From Massilia pinisoli (lineage in GTDB: Bacteria > Pseudomonadota > Gammaproteobacteria > Burkholderiales > Burkholderiaceae_D), in NCBI RefSeq assembly GCF_024753285.1, contig NZ_JANUGW010000013.1, positions 62,001 through 126,000 of the forward strand: DNA of 64,000 nt, given 5' to 3'. This document shows positions 11,049 to 17,915 of the stretch, in pieces (the first letter of the stretch is position 1; each line of letters opens with the position of its first letter). The notes beneath the pieces were generated by a model that was given only the letters and a program-made list of their open reading frames with translations, searched no databases and was not told where the DNA came from. A program made the position numbers and the translations under genes.

Positions 11049-12602
11049 ATGCTGAGATTTGCCATGCTGGTGCTGGCCTGCGCCGGCATCCTGTCGTCCG
11101 CCCACGCCGGTGAGCCCTTGCGCGTAGGCTCCAAGCGCTTCACGGAGTCTTACATTCTCGGCGAAATCCTCACGCAGACGGCCGCGCGCACGGGACCGGC
11201 GGAACACAAGCAGGGTCTCGGCAACACGGCCATCGTGCTGGGGGCGCTGCGCTCCGGTGCGATCGATGTCTATCCGGAATACCTGGGCACCATCGACCTG
11301 GAAATCCTCAAGAATCCGCAGCCGACGTCGCTCGACGCGATGCGCGCGGCGCTGCGTCCGCTGGGCCTCGGTGTTGCCGTGCCGCTAGGCTTTTCCAACG
11401 GCTATGCGCTCGCGGTGCGGGGCGACGTGGACCTGCGCCGGCTGTCGGACCTGTCGGCCCAGCCGGACATCAAGATCGGCCTGTCGCACGAGTTTCTCGG
11501 CCGCGCCGACGGTTGGCCCGGCCTCGCGCGGCGCTACGGCCTCGCACAACAGCCGCGCGGGCTGGACCACGGCATCGCGTACGAAGCGCTGGCGCAGCGG
11601 CAGGTGGATGCCATCGACATCTATTCGACGGACGCAAAGATCCGTCAGTACGGCTTGCGCGTGCTGGACGACGACAAGCAGTATTTCCCGCGCTACGACG
11701 CCGTGCTGCTGTACCGGCTCGATCTGCCCCAGCGCTTCCCGCAGGCGTGGCGCGCGATCGAGTGGTTGGAGGGCAGCATCAAGGCCGACGACATGATCGC
11801 GATGAACGCGGCGGCCGAACTGGACGGACAAAGCTTCGCGGCCATCGCGAAAACGTGGCTGGGTAGGGTGGACGGGTCTCCCGTCCACGCGTTCAACAGG
11901 CCGTCGAACGGCGCGGCAATACATGCGTCGGGTGGACGCGTGGACGGCAAAGCGGTCCACCCTACGCGTGATGGCCTGCTCACCAAAACCTTCGGCAATG
12001 GCTTCGCGTCACTGGCACGTCAGCACTTGCTGCTCGTCGTTTTCGCAGTCCTGCTCGGCTGTCTCGCCGGCATACCACTCGGCATCGTGGCTGCGCTCGT
12101 GCCCCGGCTGCGCCAGGCCGTGCTGGCCGTGGCGGGTGTGCTGCAGACGGTGCCGTCGCTGGCCCTGCTGGCGATCCTGATCCCGCTGCTTGGCCGCATC
12201 GGCACGGTGCCCGCGCTCGTCGCCCTGTGCGCGTACGCGCTGCTCCCGATCGTGCGCAACACGTGCACGGGGCTGCTGCAAGTGCCGGTCGGCCTGCGCA
12301 CGGCGGCGCTGGCGCTGGGGCTGACCCGGCGGCAATCGCTGCTGCAGGTCGAGTTGCCGCTCGCCGCGCCGACGATTCTCGCCGGCATCAAGACGGCCGC
12401 CGTGATGAGCGTCGGCACGGCGACCATCGCCGCATTCATCGGCGCGGGCGGCTTCGGCGAACGCATCACGACGGGCCTTGCGCTGAACGATAACGACATG
12501 CTCCTGGCCGGCGCCATCCCGGCCGCGCTGCTCGCGTTGCTGACGCAGGCGGCGTTCGAAGTGGGCGAGCGTGTGCTGGCGCGGCGGCGCTACAGCGACT
12601 GA
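11049..12602 (+). CDS. Fused substrate-binding/permease protein of an OpuA/ProX-type ABC transporter, with an in-frame repeat insertion
   Basis: A 517-residue protein. After a signal peptide (about residues 1-20) a ProX/OpuAC-type binding domain runs to about residue 270 (KRFTESYILGEIL, GLGNTAIVLGALRSGAIDVYPEYLG). A membrane permease domain follows from about residue 315, with the coupling motif EVELPLAAPTI-like (QVELPLAAPTILAGI). Such proteins import quaternary amines or related compounds; a histidine-related substrate is possible given the hut context but is inference. Residues about 272-305, between the two domains, are encoded by a repeat copy (11864-11964) and have no family counterpart that I recognise. 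No ATP-binding subunit gene is nearby, so an ATPase must come from elsewhere or the gene may not be functional. Confidence 0.82.
   Translation: MLRFAMLVLACAGILSSAHAGEPLRVGSKRFTESYILGEILTQTAARTGPAEHKQGLGNTAIVLGALRSGAIDVYPEYLGTIDLEILKNPQPTSLDAMRAALRPLGLGVAVPLGFSNGYALAVRGDVDLRRLSDLSAQPDIKIGLSHEFLGRADGWPGLARRYGLAQQPRGLDHGIAYEALAQRQVDAIDIYSTDAKIRQYGLRVLDDDKQYFPRYDAVLLYRLDLPQRFPQAWRAIEWLEGSIKADDMIAMNAAAELDGQSFAAIAKTWLGRVDGSPVHAFNRPSNGAAIHASGGRVDGKAVHPTRDGLLTKTFGNGFASLARQHLLLVVFAVLLGCLAGIPLGIVAALVPRLRQAVLAVAGVLQTVPSLALLAILIPLLGRIGTVPALVALCAYALLPIVRNTCTGLLQVPVGLRTAALALGLTRRQSLLQVELPLAAPTILAGIKTAAVMSVGTATIAAFIGAGGFGERITTGLALNDNDMLLAGAIPAALLALLTQAAFEVGERVLARRRYSD
11864..11964. repeat. Repeat element copy 1, inside the ABC transporter gene
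   Basis: The ends are TAGGGTGGAC and its complement GTCCACCCTA. The left 33 bases (11864-11896) are identical to the left arm of the copy at 39096, and contain a hairpin with nine-base arms (GTGGACGGG and CCCGTCCAC) and a three-base loop. The right arm (11937-11964) is a diverged inverted version. The element is read through in frame and adds about 34 residues to the domain linker of the ABC protein. Confidence 0.85.
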
Positions 12603-12781
12603 AGCTTGGACCGTGTGGTGGAGATCGCGCGGTGCAGGATACGTTCCGCGTGGAAGTCGTTTTCGCGCTGGACGGCGATCGCGTGCAGGTTGCGGGTATA
12701 GGTGTCGATCCGGGAACGCAGCCAGGCGCGGTAGACCCATCGGGTGATCGACTTGCTGTGCGGTTTTGTCGGCGGTTTCAT
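12590..12781 (-). CDS. Small basic protein of unknown function
   Basis: A 63-residue protein starting MKPPTKPHSKS that I do not recognise. It is rich in Arg, Lys and His, has an amphipathic helix (TRWVYRAWLRSRIDTYTRNLHAIAVQRE) and no signal peptide. The internal ATG at 12781 is preferred over an upstream ATG at 12832 because GAGGA precedes it by about eight bases. It is convergent with the ABC gene and overlaps its end by 13 bases. The protein-like composition supports a real gene, but with no known relative the call is tentative. Confidence 0.45.
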   Translation of the reverse strand: MKPPTKPHSKSITRWVYRAWLRSRIDTYTRNLHAIAVQRENDFHAERILHRAISTTRSKLQSL

Positions 12782-12862
12782 CTCCGTGTCCTCGTCGTTG
12801 GCCACATTGTCCCGCTCGACGCGCGCTTGCATTTGTGATCACTCAATCGCGTCCGGTCGACC

Positions 12863-13018
12863 GAATCCAACCATTCTGTTACCGAGGTAAGCATTTGTAA
12901 GGAACCTGCAAATGCGGTGGTGTGCGGCTTATATTGAAGCCGTTGGATTCAAGTCTCCCCTCCCCATCCGACGAATGGGTTCACCCACGGCGCTGCGACG
13001 CAGCCCGTGGGTTTTTTC
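12863..13018 (+). ncRNA. Candidate structured small RNA with its own terminator
   Basis: Between two leftward genes, the plus strand holds nested perfect pairings. A closing helix GAATCCAAC (12863-12871) pairs with GTTGGATTC (12942-12950). Inside are TTAC/GTAA with loop CGAG (12879-12890), GCATTTG/CAAATGC (12891-12915) and CGGCTT/AAGCCG (12925-12942). Then come a single-stranded CTCCCCTCCCC (12955-12965), complementary to Shine-Dalgarno sequences, and a CCCAT/ATGGG hairpin (12963-12979). A strong intrinsic terminator follows. No rightward coding gene sits directly ahead except the ABC gene ending at 12602. A trans-acting small RNA is the simplest reading; a processed 3' end of the hut-ABC transcript is the alternative. 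No clear promoter is visible. Confidence 0.5.
12983..13018 (+). terminator. Strong intrinsic terminator
   Basis: ACCCACGG at 12983-12990 pairs with CCGTGGGT at 13005-13012, and the inner GCTGC/GCAGC pair continues the stem with only one bulged base and a GAC loop. Six T residues follow on the plus strand. The opposite strand has no T-run, so it acts on rightward transcription. Confidence 0.88.
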
Positions 13019-13021
13019 TTT

Positions 13022-13513
13022 TCAACTTTCGGCCAGCGCCGTCAGCGGCGCGCCCGTGACGCGGCAGATGCGCCAGTCGGGCAGGATCTCGGCGCCCATG
13101 GACTTGTAGAAATTAATTGCCGGCGTGTTCCAGTCCAGCACGGACCATTCGAAGCGCCCGCAGCCGCGCTCGACCGCGAGGCGCGCCAAGTGCTTCAGCA
13201 TGCGGCTGCCGTAACCCTGGCCGCGGTGGGTTTGCCGCACATACAAGTCTTCCAGATACAGGCCGCGCTTCGTGAGGAAGGTCGAGAAATTGTGGAAGAA
13301 CAGCGCGAACGTCACGACTTCGCCGTCGACTTCGCCCACGATGGCTTCGCAGGCAGGATGGGCGCCAAACAAGCCTTCGTGCAGTTTCTCTTCCGTCGCC
13401 ACGACGAGGTGCTCGAGTTTTTCGAAGACGGCCAGCTCGACGATCATCGATTGGATGTGGGTGACGTCGGCCGGGGTGGCGGGGCGGATCGCGAAGGTGG
13501 TATCAAGAGTCAT
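13022..13513 (-). CDS. GNAT family N-acetyltransferase
   Basis: A 163-residue cytoplasmic acetyltransferase. Residues 8 onward (FAIRPATPADVTHI) begin the GNAT fold. The acetyl-CoA-binding motif A is seen as LYVRQTHRGQGYGSRML (about residue 92), with the Q/RxxGxG/A signature QGYG. The end FEWSVLDWNTPAINFYKSMGAE is typical of diamine (spermidine/spermine-type) acetyltransferases. The substrate may therefore be a small amine, but this is only resemblance. Its ATG overlaps the stop of the EamA gene upstream by four bases, so the two are co-translated. Confidence 0.85.
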   Translation of the reverse strand: MTLDTTFAIRPATPADVTHIQSMIVELAVFEKLEHLVVATEEKLHEGLFGAHPACEAIVGEVDGEVVTFALFFHNFSTFLTKRGLYLEDLYVRQTHRGQGYGSRMLKHLARLAVERGCGRFEWSVLDWNTPAINFYKSMGAEILPDWRICRVTGAPLTALAES

Positions 13514-14451
13514 GGAGTCGTTTCGATTGCATCGTTGAGGTTGACGGGTGCGGCGGGTTTCGCGGCAGGCGCGCGCAAGGCCCAGGCGACGCTGCCCAGG
13601 CAGACGGCCATGCCCAGCCATTCGGCGGGGCCGGGACGGTAGTGTTCCAGCTTGATCGACAGCAGCACGGAGATCACGGGCGTGATGACACCGATATACA
13701 CCGCCTTGTTCGAACCGATGCGGTTGATCAGCGTGAAATAGCAGATGAACGCGACGACGGAACCGAAGATGGACAGGTGCAGCAAGCCCAGCACGTAGCT
13801 CGCGGTGCGCGGAATGATGAACGGCTGCCCCGTCGCGAGGCACCACACGGCGACCATGCATGTGCCCCAGAACATCGACCATCCGGTCGAGAGCATCAGG
13901 TTGTTCGTTTCCTCGCGCACCTTGCCGACGACGATGCTGCCGCCCGCGCTGGCGATCGACGCGACGATGCCGATCAGCAGGCCGAAGATGAAATGGCCCT
14001 GACCGCCCTGTTGCAGTTCGCGCAGCGCGTTGGCAAGCGAATGCCAGAACAGCAGCGTGACACCGCCGATCGCGGCCGCGCCGGCGCTCCACGTACGGCG
14101 CGGGATCGGCGTGCCGAACGCGAGGCGCGACAGGATCGGCGTCCAGAACACCATCAGCGCGAACAGCACGGCGACGAGCGCCGAGACGACGTATTGTTCG
14201 GCGTTATACGTGCAGACGTACGACACGCAGAACGTGAAAAAGCCCTGCAGCAGGAGCCAGCGTTGCGCGCGCCACGGCAGGCGCAGCTTGTCGCCGCGCA
14301 GCAGGCAGAACGCGAACAGCGCCAGCGAGGCCAGCGCGAAGCGGTAGACGACCGAGACGGCGGGCGGGACTTCGCCCAGCTCGAGGGTGATCGCAAAGAA
14401 TGTCGATCCCCATATCAAAGAGGCGATGGCGAACAGGGCGTAGGAGGGCAT
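13510..14451 (-). CDS. EamA/DMT family inner-membrane transporter
   Basis: A 313-residue membrane protein with about ten hydrophobic helices arranged as two EamA repeats (first repeat from FAIASLIWGSTFFAITLELG, second from FIFGLLIGIVASIASAGGSI). The GSTFFA element in helix 1 is characteristic of the drug/metabolite transporter superfamily. Members usually export amino acids or other small metabolites; the cargo here is unknown. It is the first gene of a leftward pair with the GNAT enzyme, which could mean the pair modifies and exports an amine. Confidence 0.88.
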   Translation of the reverse strand: MPSYALFAIASLIWGSTFFAITLELGEVPPAVSVVYRFALASLALFAFCLLRGDKLRLPWRAQRWLLLQGFFTFCVSYVCTYNAEQYVVSALVAVLFALMVFWTPILSRLAFGTPIPRRTWSAGAAAIGGVTLLFWHSLANALRELQQGGQGHFIFGLLIGIVASIASAGGSIVVGKVREETNNLMLSTGWSMFWGTCMVAVWCLATGQPFIIPRTASYVLGLLHLSIFGSVVAFICYFTLINRIGSNKAVYIGVITPVISVLLSIKLEHYRPGPAEWLGMAVCLGSVAWALRAPAAKPAAPVNLNDAIETTP

Positions 14452-14499
14452 CGCGAAAGTATATCGCGATCCCTCATCGGTCGTGGCCCGAGGGTCCCG

Positions 14500-14955
14500 T
14501 CAGTGCGTCACGCGCGTCGTGTAGCCGTTGCTGAGCAGCCGCACGCGTTCGCCCGGCCGGAACATTTCGTCGGCGGCCTGCGTGATGGAGCGCAGTTCGC
14601 CGTTGTCGAGCTTGACCGTGATCTCGAAGCCGGGGCGGTTGTTGGCCTGGTTCTCGACGTGGTTGCCGATGATGCCGCCCGCGACGGCGCCGATGATGCC
14701 GACGGCGGCCGAGCCGTTGCCGTGCCCGACCTGCGAACCACCGAGGCCGCCCAGCGCGGCGCCGGTCATGGTGCCGACACCGGATTCCGGATTGGCGATG
14801 GTGACGTTGCGGACGGATTCGACGGTGCCCATGCGCACGATCTGTTCATTCATCGTCTGGGCGCTGCTGTAGACGCTGGCCGAGTTCGACGGGCCCGCGC
14901 AGGCGCCCAGCAGCGCGGTCAGCGGGAGCAGGGCGAGGATGGCGTATCGTTTCAT
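14500..14955 (-). CDS. Glycine-zipper outer-membrane lipoprotein, SlyB-like
   Basis: A 151-residue protein with a lipoprotein signal peptide (lipobox LLGAC, cysteine at about residue 19). A long glycine-zipper segment (GTMTGAALGGLGGSQVGHGNGSAAVGI to GGIIGN, residues about 60-100) is followed by a small beta domain (FEITVKLDNGELRSITQ). SlyB-type proteins sit in the outer membrane and help stabilise the envelope. The start at 14955 fits the lipoprotein signal; an earlier in-frame start would place the signal internally. Stop is 48 bases from the EamA start, so it could be in the same leftward unit. Confidence 0.83.
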   Translation of the reverse strand: MKRYAILALLPLTALLGACAGPSNSASVYSSAQTMNEQIVRMGTVESVRNVTIANPESGVGTMTGAALGGLGGSQVGHGNGSAAVGIIGAVAGGIIGNHVENQANNRPGFEITVKLDNGELRSITQAADEMFRPGERVRLLSNGYTTRVTH

Positions 14956-15055
14956 GTTCAAAACTCCAATGCGGTCGGATTGACCTAGCTTAACCGTTCG
15001 CGTACCGATGTTGGCGCGTACATCTTCGCTGTCGAGCACTGTCAATAGTCTGGCG

Positions 15056-15493
15056 TCAATAAGCGACGTGAAAACGGCGGTACAGGAAGCCCAGCACGAA
15101 CAGGGGGCCGATCAGCAGGAAACGCAGGTCGTCGAAGAACGACGGTTTCTTGCCTTCGATCTTGTGACCGATGAACTGGCCGACCCACGCGACGACGAAG
15201 ATCGCGATCGACAGCGGCAGCACGGTTCCCGCCGGCATCAGCGCCAGCAGGGCCAGCATCACCGCGCTCATCAACAGCATGCCGAACGCGAACGGCGGCG
15301 ACAGCCGGAAGTAATACACGAGCGCCGCAACGACGGCCGCGACGGCGAGCACCGCGTGGATGCTCCACAGGATGCCCAGCAACGTGAACACGATCACGGG
15401 CACGCACACGAAGTGGATGAGCTCGTTGGTCGGGTTGCGGTGGCTGTCGCTGTACTGGTCGAGCAGCACGTCGATGGTGCGCGGCTGGTTCAT
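15056..15493 (-). CDS. Mpo1-like (DUF962) membrane protein
   Basis: A 145-residue protein with the family opening (YSDSHRNPTNELIHFVCVPVI) and four hydrophobic helices, followed by the HKIEGKKPSFFDDLRFLLIGP signature at residues about 108-128. The yeast homologue Mpo1 is an iron-dependent dioxygenase that oxidises 2-hydroxy fatty acids. The conserved histidines (SDSH, NELIHF, GHKIEG) needed for that are present. Whether the bacterial protein does the same chemistry is not established. Confidence 0.85.
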   Translation of the reverse strand: MNQPRTIDVLLDQYSDSHRNPTNELIHFVCVPVIVFTLLGILWSIHAVLAVAAVVAALVYYFRLSPPFAFGMLLMSAVMLALLALMPAGTVLPLSIAIFVVAWVGQFIGHKIEGKKPSFFDDLRFLLIGPLFVLGFLYRRFHVAY

Positions 15494-15538
15494 CGGAGTC
15501 TCCTGTTCGTTGTTATGTCTCCGATTCTACACCTGGCC

Positions 15539-16504
15539 CTAGGCCGTGAGCGGCACCAGCAATGGCGCCGTCGGCGCCGACGTCCGGGGCACGGCGCCCA
15601 TGTGCATGTACGGGTTCGCGGCGAACAATTCGGCCACCCATTCCACGAACACGCGCACCTTCGCCGACAGGTGGCGGTTCTGCGGATACACGACGTGGAC
15701 CGGCGCCGGATCGCTGCGCCAGTCGCCCAGCACCTGCAGCATGCGGCCCGTCTCCACGTACTTGTCGAGCATGTAGTCCGTCATCTGGATGATGCCCAGG
15801 CCCGCGAGCCCTGCCTGCACGTAGGCGTTGGAATCGTTCAGCGCGATCACGCCGCGCATCGGAATGTCGATGCGTTCGTCGCCGCGGCTGAAGTCCCAGT
15901 CGTAGATCTTGCCCGTCTTGGCTGAGAAGTAGTTCACGCAGCGGTGGCGGTCGAGGTCGCGCGGGTGCTGCGGCATGCCGTGGCGCGCGATGTAGTCAGG
16001 GGAAGCGGCCGTGACGAAATTGATGACGCCCACGCGCCGCGCGATCAGGCTCGTGTCGGCCAACGCGCCGCCCCGCACGGCGCAGTCGACGCCTTCCTCG
16101 ACGAGGTCGACGGGGCGGTCGGAACTGCCCAGCTCCAGCATGATATCCGGATAGCGCTCGAAGAACGCGGGCAGGGCGGGCACGAGGATTTCGCTGGAGA
16201 GGCCCGTCGGCGCGTCCACGCGCAGCCGGCCGCTGGGCGACAGCCGGGTGCGCGACAACGATTCCTCGGCGTCGCGCACGTCGGACAGGATGCGCAGGCA
16301 GCGTTCGTAATAGGCGGCGCCGTCCGTCGTCACCGTCACCTGGCGCGTCGTCCGGTGCAACAGCTTGGCCGACAACGCCCCCTCCAGCGATTGCACGAGC
16401 GTCGACACCGTCGCCTTGGGCAGGTTCATCATCTCGGCCGCACGCGTGAAGCTGCCGGCATCGACGACCTGCACGAAGACTTCCATGGCTTGTAGCTTGT
16501 TCAT
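15539..16504 (-). CDS. LysR family transcriptional regulator
   Basis: A 321-residue regulator of ordinary length. The N-terminal winged helix-turn-helix is clear (MEVFVQVVDAGSFTRAAEMM, with LPKATVSTLVQSLE as recognition helix), followed by the periplasmic-binding-like effector domain from about residue 90. It is divergent from the efflux locus at 16678-23891. That layout matches MexT and BpeT, LysR activators of MexEF-OprN and BpeEF-OprC. The intergenic inverted repeat at 16555-16576 is a good LysR box. Its own control by autoregulation is likely. Confidence 0.88.
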   Translation of the reverse strand: MNKLQAMEVFVQVVDAGSFTRAAEMMNLPKATVSTLVQSLEGALSAKLLHRTTRQVTVTTDGAAYYERCLRILSDVRDAEESLSRTRLSPSGRLRVDAPTGLSSEILVPALPAFFERYPDIMLELGSSDRPVDLVEEGVDCAVRGGALADTSLIARRVGVINFVTAASPDYIARHGMPQHPRDLDRHRCVNYFSAKTGKIYDWDFSRGDERIDIPMRGVIALNDSNAYVQAGLAGLGIIQMTDYMLDKYVETGRMLQVLGDWRSDPAPVHVVYPQNRHLSAKVRVFVEWVAELFAANPYMHMGAVPRTSAPTAPLLVPLTA

Positions 16505-16554
16505 GACACAACCTTATCGTTCAGCTCACGCGTTTTTCGCCGTGAGAATGTGTG

Positions 16555-16576
16555 ATTGTTCAAAAATCTGAACAAT
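16555..16576. promoter_or_regulatory. LysR-type operator between the regulator and the efflux locus
   Basis: ATTGTTCA at 16555-16562 and TGAACAAT at 16569-16576 form a perfect inverted repeat with a six-base spacer. It contains the T-N11-A arrangement (T at 16559, A at 16571) that LysR regulators recognise. It lies 51 bases from the LysR start and about 100 bases ahead of the first rightward gene. Confidence 0.7.
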
Positions 16577-16677
16577 GGATTCGTAAATCGACTATTTATT
16601 GGATTGTAGATGAAGACTATAGTGTCGGTACGGTAGTGATAAAAGCGATTTGTAAAACCCAACGACAGGAGAGCATC

Positions 16678-16893
16678 ATGAAAACGCATCGCGATGCAAT
16701 CGCGGCAGTGTTCGGGCTGATACTCGGCGTAGTGGCCATGGCAGGCACGGTACTCACCGACGAGTACGCGCATGCAGCCGTTGCCGAGGCACGCGGATAC
16801 GATGCGTTGTTCCACGTCGTCGCCACGGGCGAGCAATGCGATGCGAAAGAGATCCCCGCCGTGCTGGTCGCAGCCAACGAGGTGAACCGATGA
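16678..16893 (+). CDS. Small exported or membrane-anchored protein of unknown function
   Basis: A 71-residue protein. It has a hydrophobic N-terminal segment (DAIAAVFGLILGVVAMAGTVL) that could be a signal peptide or a single membrane anchor, followed by a short polar tail with one cysteine. AGGAGAG lies just before the ATG at 16678. Its end overlaps the next start (ATGA at 16890), so it is translationally coupled to the lipase-like protein and is the first gene of the efflux transcript. I do not recognise a family. Confidence 0.6.
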   Translation: MKTHRDAIAAVFGLILGVVAMAGTVLTDEYAHAAVAEARGYDALFHVVATGEQCDAKEIPAVLVAANEVNR

Positions 16894-17750
16894 GCGTGGC
16901 GCGCAAGGTCGACGATGGCCATACGCTGGCGGTGCGCGACCTGCAGGTCGTGGGCGCGGAAGGACCGCTGGCGGCGCGCCTGTACAAGGCCGCCGTCGAC
17001 GGCAGGCGCGACGTGCTGATCGTGTTCTTCCATGGCGGCGGCTTCGTCGACGGCGACCTGGAAGATGCCGATCCGTTCCTGCGCCACTTGTCCGTGGCGA
17101 GCGGCTATCCGGTCGTGCTGTCGTCGACCTACACGTTGGCGACGGTGAAACCGTTCCCGGCCGCCGCGGAAGATGCGCACGCCGTACTGATGTGGGCAAA
17201 GAAGAACAAGACCAAGCTCGGCTGGACTGGCAAGCGCATGCTGGTCGCAGGCATCGAGGCGGGCGCGAACCTCGCCGCCGTGTGCACCCTGATGGCGCGC
17301 GACCGGGGCGCGCCGCAGCTGGCGGGACAGATCCTTCTCATGCCGATGCTGGACCCGGGCCTCTCGACGTGCTCGATGCGCGAGATGCCGACGTGCCCCG
17401 ACAAGGCCAAGGTGTTCGACGAATGCGCCGCCGCGTACCGGGGTTATCTGCCGCACGCGGCCGACCGCAGCCATCCGTATGCGTCGCCGCTGCAGTCGAG
17501 CCGTTTGAAGAATTTGCCGCCGGCCTTGATCCTGTCGATCGAGGACGATCCGCTGCGCGACGAAGCGGAAGCCTACGGCGGCAAACTGATCCAGTCGGGC
17601 GTGCCGACGACGGTCAGGCGCCTGCATGCGGCGCAAGCCCTGCAGGAACCGAATGCACGCGATACGTGTGCCTGCAGGGGCCAGGCCCTTGCCGAGATCG
17701 CCAATTTCATTGCCGGTCTCGACGAGGAAGGCGAGCCGGCCAGCTGTTGA
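16890..17750 (+). CDS. Lipase-like alpha/beta-hydrolase protein without catalytic serine (LlpE-like)
   Basis: A 286-residue protein of the hormone-sensitive-lipase type. The oxyanion motif HGGG is at residues 48-51 and an Asp follows in SIEDDPLRDEAEAYG. At the nucleophile elbow, where active enzymes read GDSAG, this protein reads GIEAG (residues 122-126), so the serine is replaced by Glu-124. The usual catalytic His motif near the end (HGF) is also absent. It is therefore probably not a hydrolase. Burkholderia efflux operons of this type (ceo, bpeEF) include a lipase-like gene, llpE, at the same place, which supports the identity. The start overlaps the upstream stop. Confidence 0.75.
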   Translation: MSVARKVDDGHTLAVRDLQVVGAEGPLAARLYKAAVDGRRDVLIVFFHGGGFVDGDLEDADPFLRHLSVASGYPVVLSSTYTLATVKPFPAAAEDAHAVLMWAKKNKTKLGWTGKRMLVAGIEAGANLAAVCTLMARDRGAPQLAGQILLMPMLDPGLSTCSMREMPTCPDKAKVFDECAAAYRGYLPHAADRSHPYASPLQSSRLKNLPPALILSIEDDPLRDEAEAYGGKLIQSGVPTTVRRLHAAQALQEPNARDTCACRGQALAEIANFIAGLDEEGEPASC

Positions 17751-17768
17751 TCCTGCGGATGACCCAAC

Positions 17769-17793
17769 TTAATTGATCGCCGCGATCAATTAA
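17769..17793. promoter_or_regulatory. Perfect palindrome ahead of the RND adaptor gene
   Basis: TTAATTGATCG at 17769-17779 and CGATCAATTAA at 17783-17793 are exact inverted repeats of 11 bases around a CCG spacer. There is no T-run, so it is not a normal terminator. It lies 19 bases after the lipase-like stop and about 120 bases before the adaptor start, in an AT-rich gap, and looks like the binding site of a dimeric repressor or a transcript-stability hairpin. Confidence 0.55.
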
Positions 17794-17915
17794 TCCATCA
17801 CTAACCATAACAACGTGCCTGCGAGGCGCGAGAGACCTGTCTTTTCCTGAAAAAAGCCTGGGAAGGACCGTTCTCGTCCAACCATTAATAAATAGTTAAT
17901 AACGGAGGGCTAACC

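Noticed and set aside
12940-12966. Possible tRNA or tmRNA 3' end (GATTCAAGTC followed by C-rich sequence)
   Set aside because: The five bases on each side of the apparent T-loop do not pair and no acceptor stem or anticodon arm could be built; the local pairings fit the small-RNA model better.
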